This document shows, in pieces, positions 8,111-16,531 of a stretch of DNA of 64,000 nucleotides. The notes beneath the pieces are model-generated. The model saw only the letters and a list, made by a program, of their open reading frames with translations. It was not told the DNA's origin and ran no database searches. The DNA lies in the NCBI RefSeq assembly GCF_015221875.1, contig NZ_JACYGY010000001.1, positions 5,682,501 to 5,746,500 of the forward strand, written 5' to 3'. The stretch comes from Dyadobacter subterraneus. Lineage in GTDB: Bacteria; Bacteroidota; Bacteroidia; Cytophagales; Spirosomataceae. Every line of letters starts with the position of its first letter. The first letter of the stretch is position 1. A program made the position numbers and the translations under genes.

Positions 8111-10168
8111 ATGGCTATTCTTTATCTGCTTTCTTTTTTTCTGTTTATATATAGTGTTGGTTATACTTCAAAAAAAATAGCACAACCATCACTGACCGAA
8201 TGGCTCATCATATCATTTATTCTTTTTGTCGGAAGCATAATCCCAACCGGGTTTGTGCTTTCAGCATTAGATCTTACGGCAAATGTCCCTGCCTGGATTG
8301 CAGGTAATTTTATTGCCATTGGACTTCATTTTGCGCTTTGGTCAAAGCTACTTCCAAATAAACCGGTATTCTCTGTCCGTGCCATAATCAGTAACCGGTT
8401 CAGCACTTTTAAATTGTGGGCCAGAGAATTATCTCCCTACCTGAAATTTATTTTCATTGTGATGTTTGGCACACTTGCCATCATTGGAATCACAAACCTG
8501 ATATTGGTACTATTTACTGTTCCAAATGAATGGGATAGTATGACCGGGCACCTGAACCGCGCTGTCAGATATATTCAGCGGGGAACAATGGAGCATTTTG
8601 GAGGAACCAACTGGAATATGGATACCTATCCGAAAAGTGTAACAACTATCCAGATTTATTCTTACCTGATTACCGGAAAAGTTGAAAACGCTTTTAAGCT
8701 GATTCATCACCTGGCATTTTGGATGACGCTTGTTTCTGTTTTTGGAATTGCACAACGTATTGGTAGAAATCTGTCGGCAAGTTTTTTCTGTGCGCTGGCT
8801 TACAGCATGTTTCTGAATTTCCTGATGCAGGCCGTTACGACGGAAACTGATATTGTACTGACAGCATATTTAAGCTGTCTGCTTTATTTCATTTTTACAT
8901 TTTACAGCACGCGGGATAACAGATATTTATATCTCGCCGGTATGGCATTCGGTATTGTCTTTGGCCATAAAATCACATTCGCATTTCTTTTGCCGTCTGT
9001 TTTTGTGCTTATGATTTATGCTGTGTTCATTTCACCAAACCTGAAAGTATTTTTTGACCGATTTATAAAATTGGCGATTCCCATTTTCCTTTCTGTTCTG
9101 ATATATACTTTACCAACTGGTTATATAAAAAACATACAGGTTTTCGGGCATCCCATCGGGCCTGCTACTGCTTTGAAACATCAGTCAGTTGAACGTTTTG
9201 GTACGGTACGAAATCTTCTTAAGCAGGGTACCCGAAATGTTTTCCGTTACAGTTACGAATTTTTCAATCTGGATGGAATACGGAATGCACAGTGGGGATA
9301 TGATCTGAATACGGAAATTCGGAAGCCGATTGTCGTTTTGGAAGATAAATTAAACCTGCGACTGGATGAAGAAACGACTTATGCCATTGTTCCATTTTCG
9401 TTCCAAAGACATTTTGATAATTATAATGCAAATCCATATTGGGGTGTTTTTGGTTTTGCTCTGATTCTGCCTTTATTGCTTCTTGTATTTTTAAGAGTAT
9501 TTTCATCCAGAGTTCATTGGTTTCTTGCACTGGCCTTTATTCTTGATTTTATAGCCATTTCATATTCAGCAGTTTACGACCCATTCAAGGGAAGATATTT
9601 TATAGAACCTGGCTTATTCGGCGTACTATTCTTACTTCTTTTATTTTCAAATCATCGTTTATCTATCATAAAACCAAGACGCAGAATCTGGAAAGGTTAT
9701 GTTTTGGTGGTGGTTTTACTGGCTTGTACTTCGGCAATTATGGCTGTTTTTCTAAATATTCGCTGTCTTCCTTTTCCAGCTTACGGAGCAGAATCTGCCT
9801 TAAAAATGAGTCGTATCAAATACCAGACCTTTGCACGTCCGGATGTAACAAAGGCATATGAAACTTATGATTCGATTGTTCCAAAAGATGCAGTGGTAGC
9901 ACTTGCTACAATCAATGATGACTTTGAATATCCTTTGTATGGAGCAGAATTAAGCCGCAAATTAATTTCCATCAACCCTTTTGAAAAAGGTTTACAACCA
10001 ATTCCAAAAGATGCCGATTATCTGTTTTATGACAGAAGTGTTGTGAACGATACCAGCAAAATCAAAGCCTTACCGACGGATTTGAGATTGGGCAGTGATA
10101 CTGTTTCTGCAAAATATCGGGATCTGGCGGTTAAAGGAGAGGATTATTACCTCAGAAAGCTGAAATAA
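8111..10168 (+). CDS. Polytopic membrane protein, probable GT-C-type glycosyltransferase
   Basis: A 685-residue integral membrane protein with about 13 hydrophobic segments. A soluble tail of about 120 residues is probably periplasmic. After the fourth segment a loop holds NEWDSMTGHLNRA (Asp near residue 142), the position where GT-C glycosyltransferases such as ArnT and PMT enzymes carry their acidic active-site loop. GT-C enzymes transfer sugars from polyprenyl-phosphate donors on the periplasmic side. No exact family could be named. The gene lies 4 bases after the aminotransferase stop and is clearly part of the polysaccharide operon. It could alternatively be a polymerase or an unrelated membrane protein. 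Confidence 0.65.
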   Translation: MAILYLLSFFLFIYSVGYTSKKIAQPSLTEWLIISFILFVGSIIPTGFVLSALDLTANVPAWIAGNFIAIGLHFALWSKLLPNKPVFSVRAIISNRFSTFKLWARELSPYLKFIFIVMFGTLAIIGITNLILVLFTVPNEWDSMTGHLNRAVRYIQRGTMEHFGGTNWNMDTYPKSVTTIQIYSYLITGKVENAFKLIHHLAFWMTLVSVFGIAQRIGRNLSASFFCALAYSMFLNFLMQAVTTETDIVLTAYLSCLLYFIFTFYSTRDNRYLYLAGMAFGIVFGHKITFAFLLPSVFVLMIYAVFISPNLKVFFDRFIKLAIPIFLSVLIYTLPTGYIKNIQVFGHPIGPATALKHQSVERFGTVRNLLKQGTRNVFRYSYEFFNLDGIRNAQWGYDLNTEIRKPIVVLEDKLNLRLDEETTYAIVPFSFQRHFDNYNANPYWGVFGFALILPLLLLVFLRVFSSRVHWFLALAFILDFIAISYSAVYDPFKGRYFIEPGLFGVLFLLLLFSNHRLSIIKPRRRIWKGYVLVVVLLACTSAIMAVFLNIRCLPFPAYGAESALKMSRIKYQTFARPDVTKAYETYDSIVPKDAVVALATINDDFEYPLYGAELSRKLISINPFEKGLQPIPKDADYLFYDRSVVNDTSKIKALPTDLRLGSDTVSAKYRDLAVKGEDYYLRKLK

Positions 10169-10270
10169 TTCGCACCAGCAAAATTGGCTTTTTCGATAAA
10201 TCCGGAATCAGTTTTGACTTATAAAAAACACAAACAGCACACTTTACATTATTCATTAAAAAAATCTTCC

Positions 10271-10969
10271 ATGACCATTGCCATCATGCAGCCTTATATA
10301 TTCCCGTACATCGGGTACTTTCAGCTCATTAATGCTGTTGATAAGTTTGTGATATATGACGATGTGAATTTTATAAATAAGGGCTGGATCAACAGAAACA
10401 ACATTTTAGTTTCAGGTCAGGCACACCTTTTTACTATTCCGCTCAAAGACGCAAGTCAGAATAAGCTGATCAATGAAGTTGAGCTGGCTATTAATGACCC
10501 ATGGAAAAAAAAGTTTCTTAAAACCGTTCAGCAATCTTATCTGAAAGCACCCAATTATCAAAAGGTTTTTCATCTGATTGAAGAAATCGTAAATTCGGGA
10601 GTGGAAACGATATCAGAATTCACATGGCTTGCTTTGCAGAAAGTGTGTGCTTATATGGAAATCACGACAGAAATTGTTCCGTCATCTTCCATTTATAAAA
10701 ACACAGACCTGAAAGCGCAGGAGCGGATACTGGATATTTGCAAACAGGAAAATGCCAGCCATTACATCAACCCGATTGGCGGAATGGAGTTGTACGAAAA
10801 AAATATATTTGAAAAGGAGAATATTAAGCTGAATTTTATCAAAAGTACAGCCGGTGCTTATCCTCAATTTAAAAATGCTTTCGTACCTTGGCTTTCCATT
10901 ATAGACATACTAATGTTTAACGATGCCGAAAGTATCGGTAAACTTCTTAAAGAATTCGAACTTATATAA
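10271..10969 (+). CDS. WbqC-like family protein
   Basis: A 232-residue protein starting at the ATG at 10271 (MTIAIMQPYIFPYIGYFQL). The reading frame is open 29 codons further upstream from a TTG at 10184, but that part lacks the family's conserved opening. The opening MQPYxFPYxGYFQL and the YDDVNFINKGWINRNNI block define the WbqC family, found in O-antigen and capsule clusters next to aminotransferase and acyltransferase genes. Its reaction is not established; roles in amino-sugar modification have been proposed from context. The acyltransferase gene starts 2 bases after its stop, so the two are probably translated together. Confidence 0.85.
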   Translation: MTIAIMQPYIFPYIGYFQLINAVDKFVIYDDVNFINKGWINRNNILVSGQAHLFTIPLKDASQNKLINEVELAINDPWKKKFLKTVQQSYLKAPNYQKVFHLIEEIVNSGVETISEFTWLALQKVCAYMEITTEIVPSSSIYKNTDLKAQERILDICKQENASHYINPIGGMELYEKNIFEKENIKLNFIKSTAGAYPQFKNAFVPWLSIIDILMFNDAESIGKLLKEFELI

Positions 10970-10971
10970 GA

Positions 10972-11634
10972 ATGGCAAAGGTTATTATTTTTGGAGTTCT
11001 GGATACAGCGGAATTGGCGCATTATTATCTGGAACACGACTCGGAACATGAAGTAGTAGCTTTTTCAGTAAATCGGGAATACATACAGGAAGAATCATTT
11101 CGCGGACTGCCTTTGGTTGCTTTTGAAGATGTGGAAACAATTTTCCCACCTTCTGATTATTCATTTTTCGCACCCATGACAGGGCGTAACATGAACAGAA
11201 ACCGGGAAGCCATTTACAACCAGGTAAAAGCGAAAGGATATCAGTTTATCTCTTACATCAGTTCGCACGCCACCATTCTTGACAGAAATAATGTTGTTGG
11301 CGAAAATTGCTTTATCCTGGAAGACAATACGATTCAGCCTTTTACAACGGTTGGAAATAATGTTGTCATGTGGAGCGGAAATCATATCGGTCATCACGGC
11401 CAAATCAAAGATCATGTTTTCTTTACCTCTCACGTGGTTATGTCGGGCCATTGTGTGATTGAATCCTATTCATTTTTTGGTGTAAACAGTACGATCAGAG
11501 ATTATATGACCATCGCTCAGGGAACTCTTGTAGGAATGGCGTCTGCTGTTACAAAGGATACTGAGGAATGGGGAATTTATATTGGCAATCCGGCAAAAAA
11601 AGTACCTGGAAAAAAGAGTTTCGAAGCTTACTAA
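10972..11634 (+). CDS. NeuD/PglD-like sugar O/N-acyltransferase (hexapeptide repeat)
   Basis: Predicted cytoplasmic acyltransferase of 220 residues. The N-terminal part (about 1-75) is a small Rossmann-like sugar-nucleotide-binding domain starting MAKVIIFGVLDTAEL. The C-terminal part (about 95-200) is a left-handed beta-helix with hexapeptide repeats (VGNNVVMWSGNHIGHHG, VVMSGHCVIES) and the typical ending GNPAKKVPGK. The paired His in NHIGHHG matches the catalytic region of PglD-type enzymes that acetylate UDP-4-amino sugars. Together with the aminotransferase at 7024-8106 it suggests synthesis of an acylamino-sugar residue. The acyl donor is unknown. Confidence 0.83.
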   Translation: MAKVIIFGVLDTAELAHYYLEHDSEHEVVAFSVNREYIQEESFRGLPLVAFEDVETIFPPSDYSFFAPMTGRNMNRNREAIYNQVKAKGYQFISYISSHATILDRNNVVGENCFILEDNTIQPFTTVGNNVVMWSGNHIGHHGQIKDHVFFTSHVVMSGHCVIESYSFFGVNSTIRDYMTIAQGTLVGMASAVTKDTEEWGIYIGNPAKKVPGKKSFEAY

Positions 11635-11690
11635 GCGACCCTCCAATGCGACTTTGAGATCTGAAATTTGAGATATCAACTTATTACCGA

Positions 11691-12914
11691 ATGACCCAAA
11701 AGAAAATACTATTTATAAGCCACGATGCCAACCGGGCAGGAAGCCAGTTATTGCTGCTTCAATTGCTTCGGTTGCTCAAAGAGCGACAAGTTCCTATGCA
11801 TTTGCTGCTATGCAATGGCGGCGAGCTGGAAGAGGAATTTGCAGAGGTAGTAACCATTACGCGGTTATTCAGTAAAGACAATATTATATCAAAGCCTTTG
11901 TCAGGGAAAATCCTGAGAAAAATAAGACTTCATAAATTATATGAACAGCATAGCGAACAAAAAGACCGTGAACGTGTTGTTGCAGAACTTGAAAGCCAGA
12001 ATATAGGATTGGTTTTCGTCAATTCCATTGCCAATTCAGAAGTTTACTGCGAATCTCTGAAATTTTTACATCATCTGCCGGTCGTCCTGTTCGTTCACGA
12101 ATTAGGCATGTCGGTGAAAATATATACTTTCGAAGATCACCTGAAATTTTTGCTAAAAAAGGCTGATCATCTTATTGCAGTATCTAATGCTGTTGCCAAC
12201 CACTATGTCCGCGATTATGGATTCCCAGCGGAAAAGGTCAGTACATTTACGTTAATTGATCATGATCATATTGACGAAATACTAAAAAAAGCGCAGCGCA
12301 ATCTTTTAGAAAAAACCTATAATATTCCGCATGACGCCGTGATCATTGGCGGTTGTGGAAACGCAGAATGGAGAAAAGGTAATGATATTTTTAACTGGAT
12401 TGCACGCCGTGTTATCCAGAAAACCAGTCCGTTACCGGTTTATTTTGTATGGGTTGGTGCCGGACCGCAGCATGAAATTTATGAGTTGATCAAAAGCGAT
12501 ATCCATTTAATGGGATTGGAAGAGCGTATTATTTTGATACCTCCTACTCCGCAGGCCCTCGATTATATCAGTCGTTTTGATGTGCTTATGTTAAGTTCAC
12601 GCGAAGATCCATATCCACTTGTTGTGCTGGAAGCGGCATTAAATGAAACGCCTGTGGTATGTTTTGACGGAGCGGGTGGAGCGCCGGAATTAATCGAATC
12701 CGATGCCGGTTTTGTTGTGCCTTACATGGACATTTCCGCTGCTTCTGAGGCAATTATAAAACTGATTCTTGATCCAAATATGAGAGAATCCATGGGTCGT
12801 AAAGGACGTGAAAAGGTATTGGAACGCCATAACACTGACAAGAGCGTTTCAAAAATTGAAACCATTATCCAAAAGTACTTACCTTTGCAGGTCTCTGAAA
12901 AACACAATCAATGA
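11691..12914 (+). CDS. Glycosyltransferase, GT4-like (GT-B fold)
   Basis: Likely cytoplasmic retaining glycosyltransferase, 407 residues. The N-terminal Rossmann domain starts KKILFISHDANRAGSQLLLL. The C-terminal Glycos_transf_1 domain has the donor-binding region SSREDPYPLVVLEAALNETPVVCFD, the equivalent of the E-x7-E motif, followed by a GGAPELI loop. The start ATG lies 56 bases after the acyltransferase stop. The stop codon overlaps the next start as ATGA, which indicates translational coupling. The acceptor and sugar cannot be told from the sequence. Confidence 0.88.
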   Translation: MTQKKILFISHDANRAGSQLLLLQLLRLLKERQVPMHLLLCNGGELEEEFAEVVTITRLFSKDNIISKPLSGKILRKIRLHKLYEQHSEQKDRERVVAELESQNIGLVFVNSIANSEVYCESLKFLHHLPVVLFVHELGMSVKIYTFEDHLKFLLKKADHLIAVSNAVANHYVRDYGFPAEKVSTFTLIDHDHIDEILKKAQRNLLEKTYNIPHDAVIIGGCGNAEWRKGNDIFNWIARRVIQKTSPLPVYFVWVGAGPQHEIYELIKSDIHLMGLEERIILIPPTPQALDYISRFDVLMLSSREDPYPLVVLEAALNETPVVCFDGAGGAPELIESDAGFVVPYMDISAASEAIIKLILDPNMRESMGRKGREKVLERHNTDKSVSKIETIIQKYLPLQVSEKHNQ

Positions 12915-13894
12915 CCATTGCTTTTACAATTTGTTCAATAAATTACCTTGCACAGGCCCGCACACTCGGAGATTCCCTTGCCAGCACAAATCCTGAAATC
13001 CTTTTTGTGATCGGTCTGGTTGATAATCAGGAAGGCGTAGCATTCGAAGATTCTTATCAGCCGAAATATCCGATGGTTGAAATTGATAAGATCGGGATTG
13101 AGGGATTCGATGAAATGGCTGCCCGGTATAACATCACCGAACTTAACACGGCCGTAAAACCATTCTACTTCACATACTTTTTCAGACAATATCCCGAGGC
13201 TCAGCATGTAATCTATTTTGATCCGGATATTATTATTTACCAGCCTTTAACAGGACTGTTGAATTCGCTAAAAAATCACGAAGCGGTTTTAACACCACAT
13301 ATTAATACACCGATTGAAGACCGTTTGACACCAAACGAGCTTCATCATTTAAACACCGGAATTTACAATCTGGGTTTTGTGGCGTTCAGACGTAGTGCAG
13401 TTAATACAGAATTTATTAAGTGGTGGGAAGAAAAGCTTCGTTACGAATGTTTGATCGATCTTTGTAACGGATTATTTGTGGACCAGAACTGGATGAATTT
13501 CCTCCCGGTTTTTGTTCCCAATACACATATTGAAAGAAATCCGGGCTATAACGCGGCATACTGGAATCTGCATGAACGTACATTTTCTCAAAAAGACAAT
13601 GTATTTTACGTCAACGAAAATAATCCATTGATCTTCCTCCATTATAGTGGCTATGATCCGGAAAAACCTGCTGTTTTATCAAAATATCAGGATCGTTTCC
13701 AGCTTTCAGAGCGGCCGGATGCAATTCCTTTATTTGATATTTACAGGGAGAGTCTGATTAAAAACGGGAATGCCTATTATCGTAAATTCCCTTGCTTTTA
13801 TATAAAACCGCCGAAAGTTTTCAGATACCAGCGTGTTAGAAAACTTCTGAAAAGGCCATTTAATTATTTAAAAGATCAGCTTGATACGATGTAA
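12911..13894 (+). CDS. GT8-like glycosyltransferase, paralogue A
   Basis: Predicted GT-A-fold transferase of 327 residues. It begins TIAFTICSINYLAQARTLGDSL, the nucleotide-sugar-binding opening of GT8-like proteins that act on stored or surface glycans. It has a metal-binding DxD-type site in YFDPDIIIYQPL (about 98-109) and a second conserved block LCNGLFVDQNWMNFLPVF (about 178-195). It overlaps the upstream gene by ATGA and the downstream one by a single base. The protein at 14672-15622 shares the opening and the LCNG...DQ.W.N..PV block, so the two are paralogues flanking a DUF5672-like gene. Family placement comes from motifs and is not exact. Confidence 0.75.
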   Translation: MTIAFTICSINYLAQARTLGDSLASTNPEILFVIGLVDNQEGVAFEDSYQPKYPMVEIDKIGIEGFDEMAARYNITELNTAVKPFYFTYFFRQYPEAQHVIYFDPDIIIYQPLTGLLNSLKNHEAVLTPHINTPIEDRLTPNELHHLNTGIYNLGFVAFRRSAVNTEFIKWWEEKLRYECLIDLCNGLFVDQNWMNFLPVFVPNTHIERNPGYNAAYWNLHERTFSQKDNVFYVNENNPLIFLHYSGYDPEKPAVLSKYQDRFQLSERPDAIPLFDIYRESLIKNGNAYYRKFPCFYIKPPKVFRYQRVRKLLKRPFNYLKDQLDTM

Positions 13895-14655
13895 TGAAAG
13901 AACTGGTATCCATACTGATCCCGATATTAAATCCCGAACTTACTGTTCTGGAAGAATTAATTTTAAGACACAGCCTTGAAGCACTGAAAAGATATCCCGT
14001 CATTTTATTCTCTTATGACGGAGCTGATTTATCCGGGATAGAAACAAACCATGACCGTCTGGAAATTTTGACTTTCAGACCTAAATTTTTCGAAGACAGG
14101 CAAACACTGGCCAATCTCTTCCTGATGGAGGATTTTTATAACCGTTTTACATGGAGTGATTTTGTTTTGATCCACGAATTAAACAGCTGGATAGTCAAGG
14201 ACGAAATTCATTACTGGTGCAAACAAGGTTACGATTATTTGCACACAAATCCGGTTTTGGATCATTCGGATTTTAAAAATGGGAAGATGAATGACTTTTC
14301 AAAAGTTTTTGGTCTTAATGAAGGACAAAAAAAGGCACTTGGAAAGGGATTTGATAATGACGGATTAAAACTTTGTCATGTACAAAGGATGATCAGCACG
14401 TTGTCGGCAAAGAAAAAAGAAGCGCATCATTACCGAGAGAAGAACGATTTCGAAAACAAGGATTCATTATTCTGGGAATTGGAAGCCAACCGGCTCTGGC
14501 CATATTTGCGAAAACCTACGGACATTGTTCAAAACCGTTTTTCTCAAAATATCGAAAAAAGAGCAACCTTGTTTCCAAATAACCGGGACGCCTGGCCAAC
14601 AGGAATAACGGGAGTTACGACCAAAAATATTGATCATCTTCCTTTTTATAAATAG
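13894..14655 (+). CDS. DUF5672-like glycosyltransferase-associated protein
   Basis: A 253-residue protein whose start overlaps the previous stop by one base (TAATG). The opening VSILIPILNPELTVLEELIL, the block LANLFLMEDFYNRFTWSDFVLIHELNSWIVKDEIHYWC and the following GYDYLHTNPV match my memory of DUF5672, a family of glycosyltransferase-like proteins common in polysaccharide clusters of Bacteroidota and enteric bacteria. In other family members the equivalent block reads ILIYQLDAFVF..EL.YWC; here the DxD-like Asp is replaced by HELNSW, so catalysis may differ. It sits between two paralogous GT8-like genes, and the three may act in sequence. Confidence 0.7.
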   Translation: MKELVSILIPILNPELTVLEELILRHSLEALKRYPVILFSYDGADLSGIETNHDRLEILTFRPKFFEDRQTLANLFLMEDFYNRFTWSDFVLIHELNSWIVKDEIHYWCKQGYDYLHTNPVLDHSDFKNGKMNDFSKVFGLNEGQKKALGKGFDNDGLKLCHVQRMISTLSAKKKEAHHYREKNDFENKDSLFWELEANRLWPYLRKPTDIVQNRFSQNIEKRATLFPNNRDAWPTGITGVTTKNIDHLPFYK

Positions 14656-14671
14656 AAGAAAGCGCACCATA

Positions 14672-15622
14672 ATGAATATAGTTTTTACCGTTTGCAATAG
14701 AACTCAGTTACCCAACGCTTTGGCTTTGGGTGTTTCGGTGTTACGCCATCACCCTGATTATCTGTTTTATATAGGCTGGGCGGATACAATACCGCTTTCT
14801 AACCTGCCAAAAAACATAAAAACAATTTCGGTTGAAAAACTTGGAATCCAGGAATGGGGAGAAATGTGCGCGCGGTATTATGATTTTGAATTGGTAGCTG
14901 CCGCACGTCCCTGGTTTGCAAAAGGCATTTTGAAATCAAATCCAAATTGCAGTACGTTGACATTTTTGTCGCCGACGACAATATTATATGATTCTATGCA
15001 GGAGATTAATGATCCTGCGGCTGATCTGCTTTTGACGCCAAATATTACAAAACCACTTGCTCCTTCCAAAAATCTGGATGACAAAAGAATTTTGAATATT
15101 GGCATGTACCATTCCGGAAGCTGGACTTTGAAACCTAACCCGGTTACCATTAAAATGCTCGACTGGTGGGCTCATAGGACAATCGACAGAGCGAAATTTG
15201 ATCTTTGTAACGGCATGTGCATGGATCAGCTCTGGCTAAATTATATGCCTGTCTGGGTTGAGAAAACGACAAAAATCGGTCATCCTGGCTGGCATTATGG
15301 TTTGCACAGCGTTTTGAACAAAACTTTATCCGAGAAAAACGGGAATTTATCCGTTGAAAACGAAAAGCTTATTTCGGCAGATTTTGCAGGACTGATGCAT
15401 TTTGATCCGGTTTGGTCCGATCATTCTGCACTAATTAACCAAAGTCCGGTATTCAAAAAACTATTCAGGGAATATTCTGAAACTGTTAAGACTTATGACA
15501 AAGGATTACCGGATAAAGAACCGGGTTATGGTATGATTCCGAAAATAAGTGACCAGAGATTACTTAGGAAAAATCTGACCGGAAAATTAAAAGCGATTAC
15601 AAAATTCATTGATCAGTTTTAA
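14672..15622 (+). CDS. GT8-like glycosyltransferase, paralogue B
   Basis: A 316-residue protein from the ATG at 14672; the open frame reaches a further 14 codons upstream, but those overlap the previous gene and lack the family opening. NIVFTVCNRTQLPNALALG aligns with the opening of the gene at 12911, and LCNGMCMDQLWLNYMPVW aligns with that gene's second motif. The DxD site is not conserved: the equivalent segment reads TFLSPTTILYDSM, without the FDPDI acidic pair. This suggests either changed metal use or loss of catalysis, unlike paralogue A. It lies 16 bases after the DUF5672-like gene. Confidence 0.7.
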   Translation: MNIVFTVCNRTQLPNALALGVSVLRHHPDYLFYIGWADTIPLSNLPKNIKTISVEKLGIQEWGEMCARYYDFELVAAARPWFAKGILKSNPNCSTLTFLSPTTILYDSMQEINDPAADLLLTPNITKPLAPSKNLDDKRILNIGMYHSGSWTLKPNPVTIKMLDWWAHRTIDRAKFDLCNGMCMDQLWLNYMPVWVEKTTKIGHPGWHYGLHSVLNKTLSEKNGNLSVENEKLISADFAGLMHFDPVWSDHSALINQSPVFKKLFREYSETVKTYDKGLPDKEPGYGMIPKISDQRLLRKNLTGKLKAITKFIDQF

Positions 15623-15646
15623 GATCAATCAACAGAAATAAAAAGT

Positions 15647-16531
15647 ATGAAGCCTCTTCAGGAAAGTACAACGGAACTCCGCGAATTTATTGCTGCATTA
15701 AAAGTGAAAACTTTCAGTGCGGAGGGAAAAGCGCATTTTCCAAAACTTACCATCATTACGCCGTCCTACAACCAGGCTGACTTTCTGGAACGTACCATTT
15801 TGAGCGTTCTAAATCAAAATTATCCCAATCTCGAATATATTATTATTGACGGTGGTTCTACGGATAAAAGCGTTGAGGTTATAAAAAAATATGAATCTTA
15901 TCTGACTTACTGGGTTTCTGAAAAAGACCGCGGGCAGGTTCATGCTATTAACAAGGCACTTGAAAAAGCAACCGGTGAATGGATAAGTTTTCAAAATTCT
16001 GATGACGTATATTTTGCAGGCACGTTTGAACGTTTTGGTAAAGCAGCACTGGAACAGCCGGCTGATATTTTGTACGGAGATTTGTTCATGATCACTACGG
16101 ATGATGAGGTGACGGAAATATTAAAAACAACGTCTTACAGTTTGACCTGTCAGATTCTGGAAGGAATGCAGATTCACAACCAGTCATTATTTTTCAAAAA
16201 ATCGCTGGTTGAGAAATTCGGGAAGTTTGATGAATCTTACCGTTTTGCATTTGATTACGAATTTATCACACGTTTCACAATGCATGATTCAACACGGATC
16301 AGAAAAGTTGAAGGATTAGGCGGCGCGCTTCGTGTACATGCAGACGCCAAGTCATCGACGATTGCCTCCGTTGGCTCGGAAGAACATTTGAGGATACAAA
16401 AATTGTACAATTCTGCGTTATCATTCCCGGCTCTGAACAAAATCAGGTATCTTTGGTGTAAGGTTAGAAAAATAGCCTATTTTACTTTTCGATTTGATTT
16501 CAAATACATACGTTTCAGACTATCAAGATGA
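15647..16531 (+). CDS. Glycosyltransferase family 2
   Basis: Classical GT2 inverting transferase of 294 residues. LTIITPSYNQADFLERTILSVL is the nucleotide-sugar-binding start, IIIDGGSTDKS holds the first acidic motif, and WISFQNSDDVYFAGTF contains the DD metal site (about residues 120-123) normally written DxD. The region near residue 185 with QSLFFKKSLVEKFGKFDE is the usual acceptor-side stretch. It overlaps the following membrane protein by ATGA. The sugar and linkage are unknown. Confidence 0.9.
   Translation: MKPLQESTTELREFIAALKVKTFSAEGKAHFPKLTIITPSYNQADFLERTILSVLNQNYPNLEYIIIDGGSTDKSVEVIKKYESYLTYWVSEKDRGQVHAINKALEKATGEWISFQNSDDVYFAGTFERFGKAALEQPADILYGDLFMITTDDEVTEILKTTSYSLTCQILEGMQIHNQSLFFKKSLVEKFGKFDESYRFAFDYEFITRFTMHDSTRIRKVEGLGGALRVHADAKSSTIASVGSEEHLRIQKLYNSALSFPALNKIRYLWCKVRKIAYFTFRFDFKYIRFRLSR

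Noticed and set aside
13894..14655. Assignment of the middle gene to family GT2
   Set aside because: The opening resembles GT2, but the later block fits DUF5672 better and the DxD site is missing.
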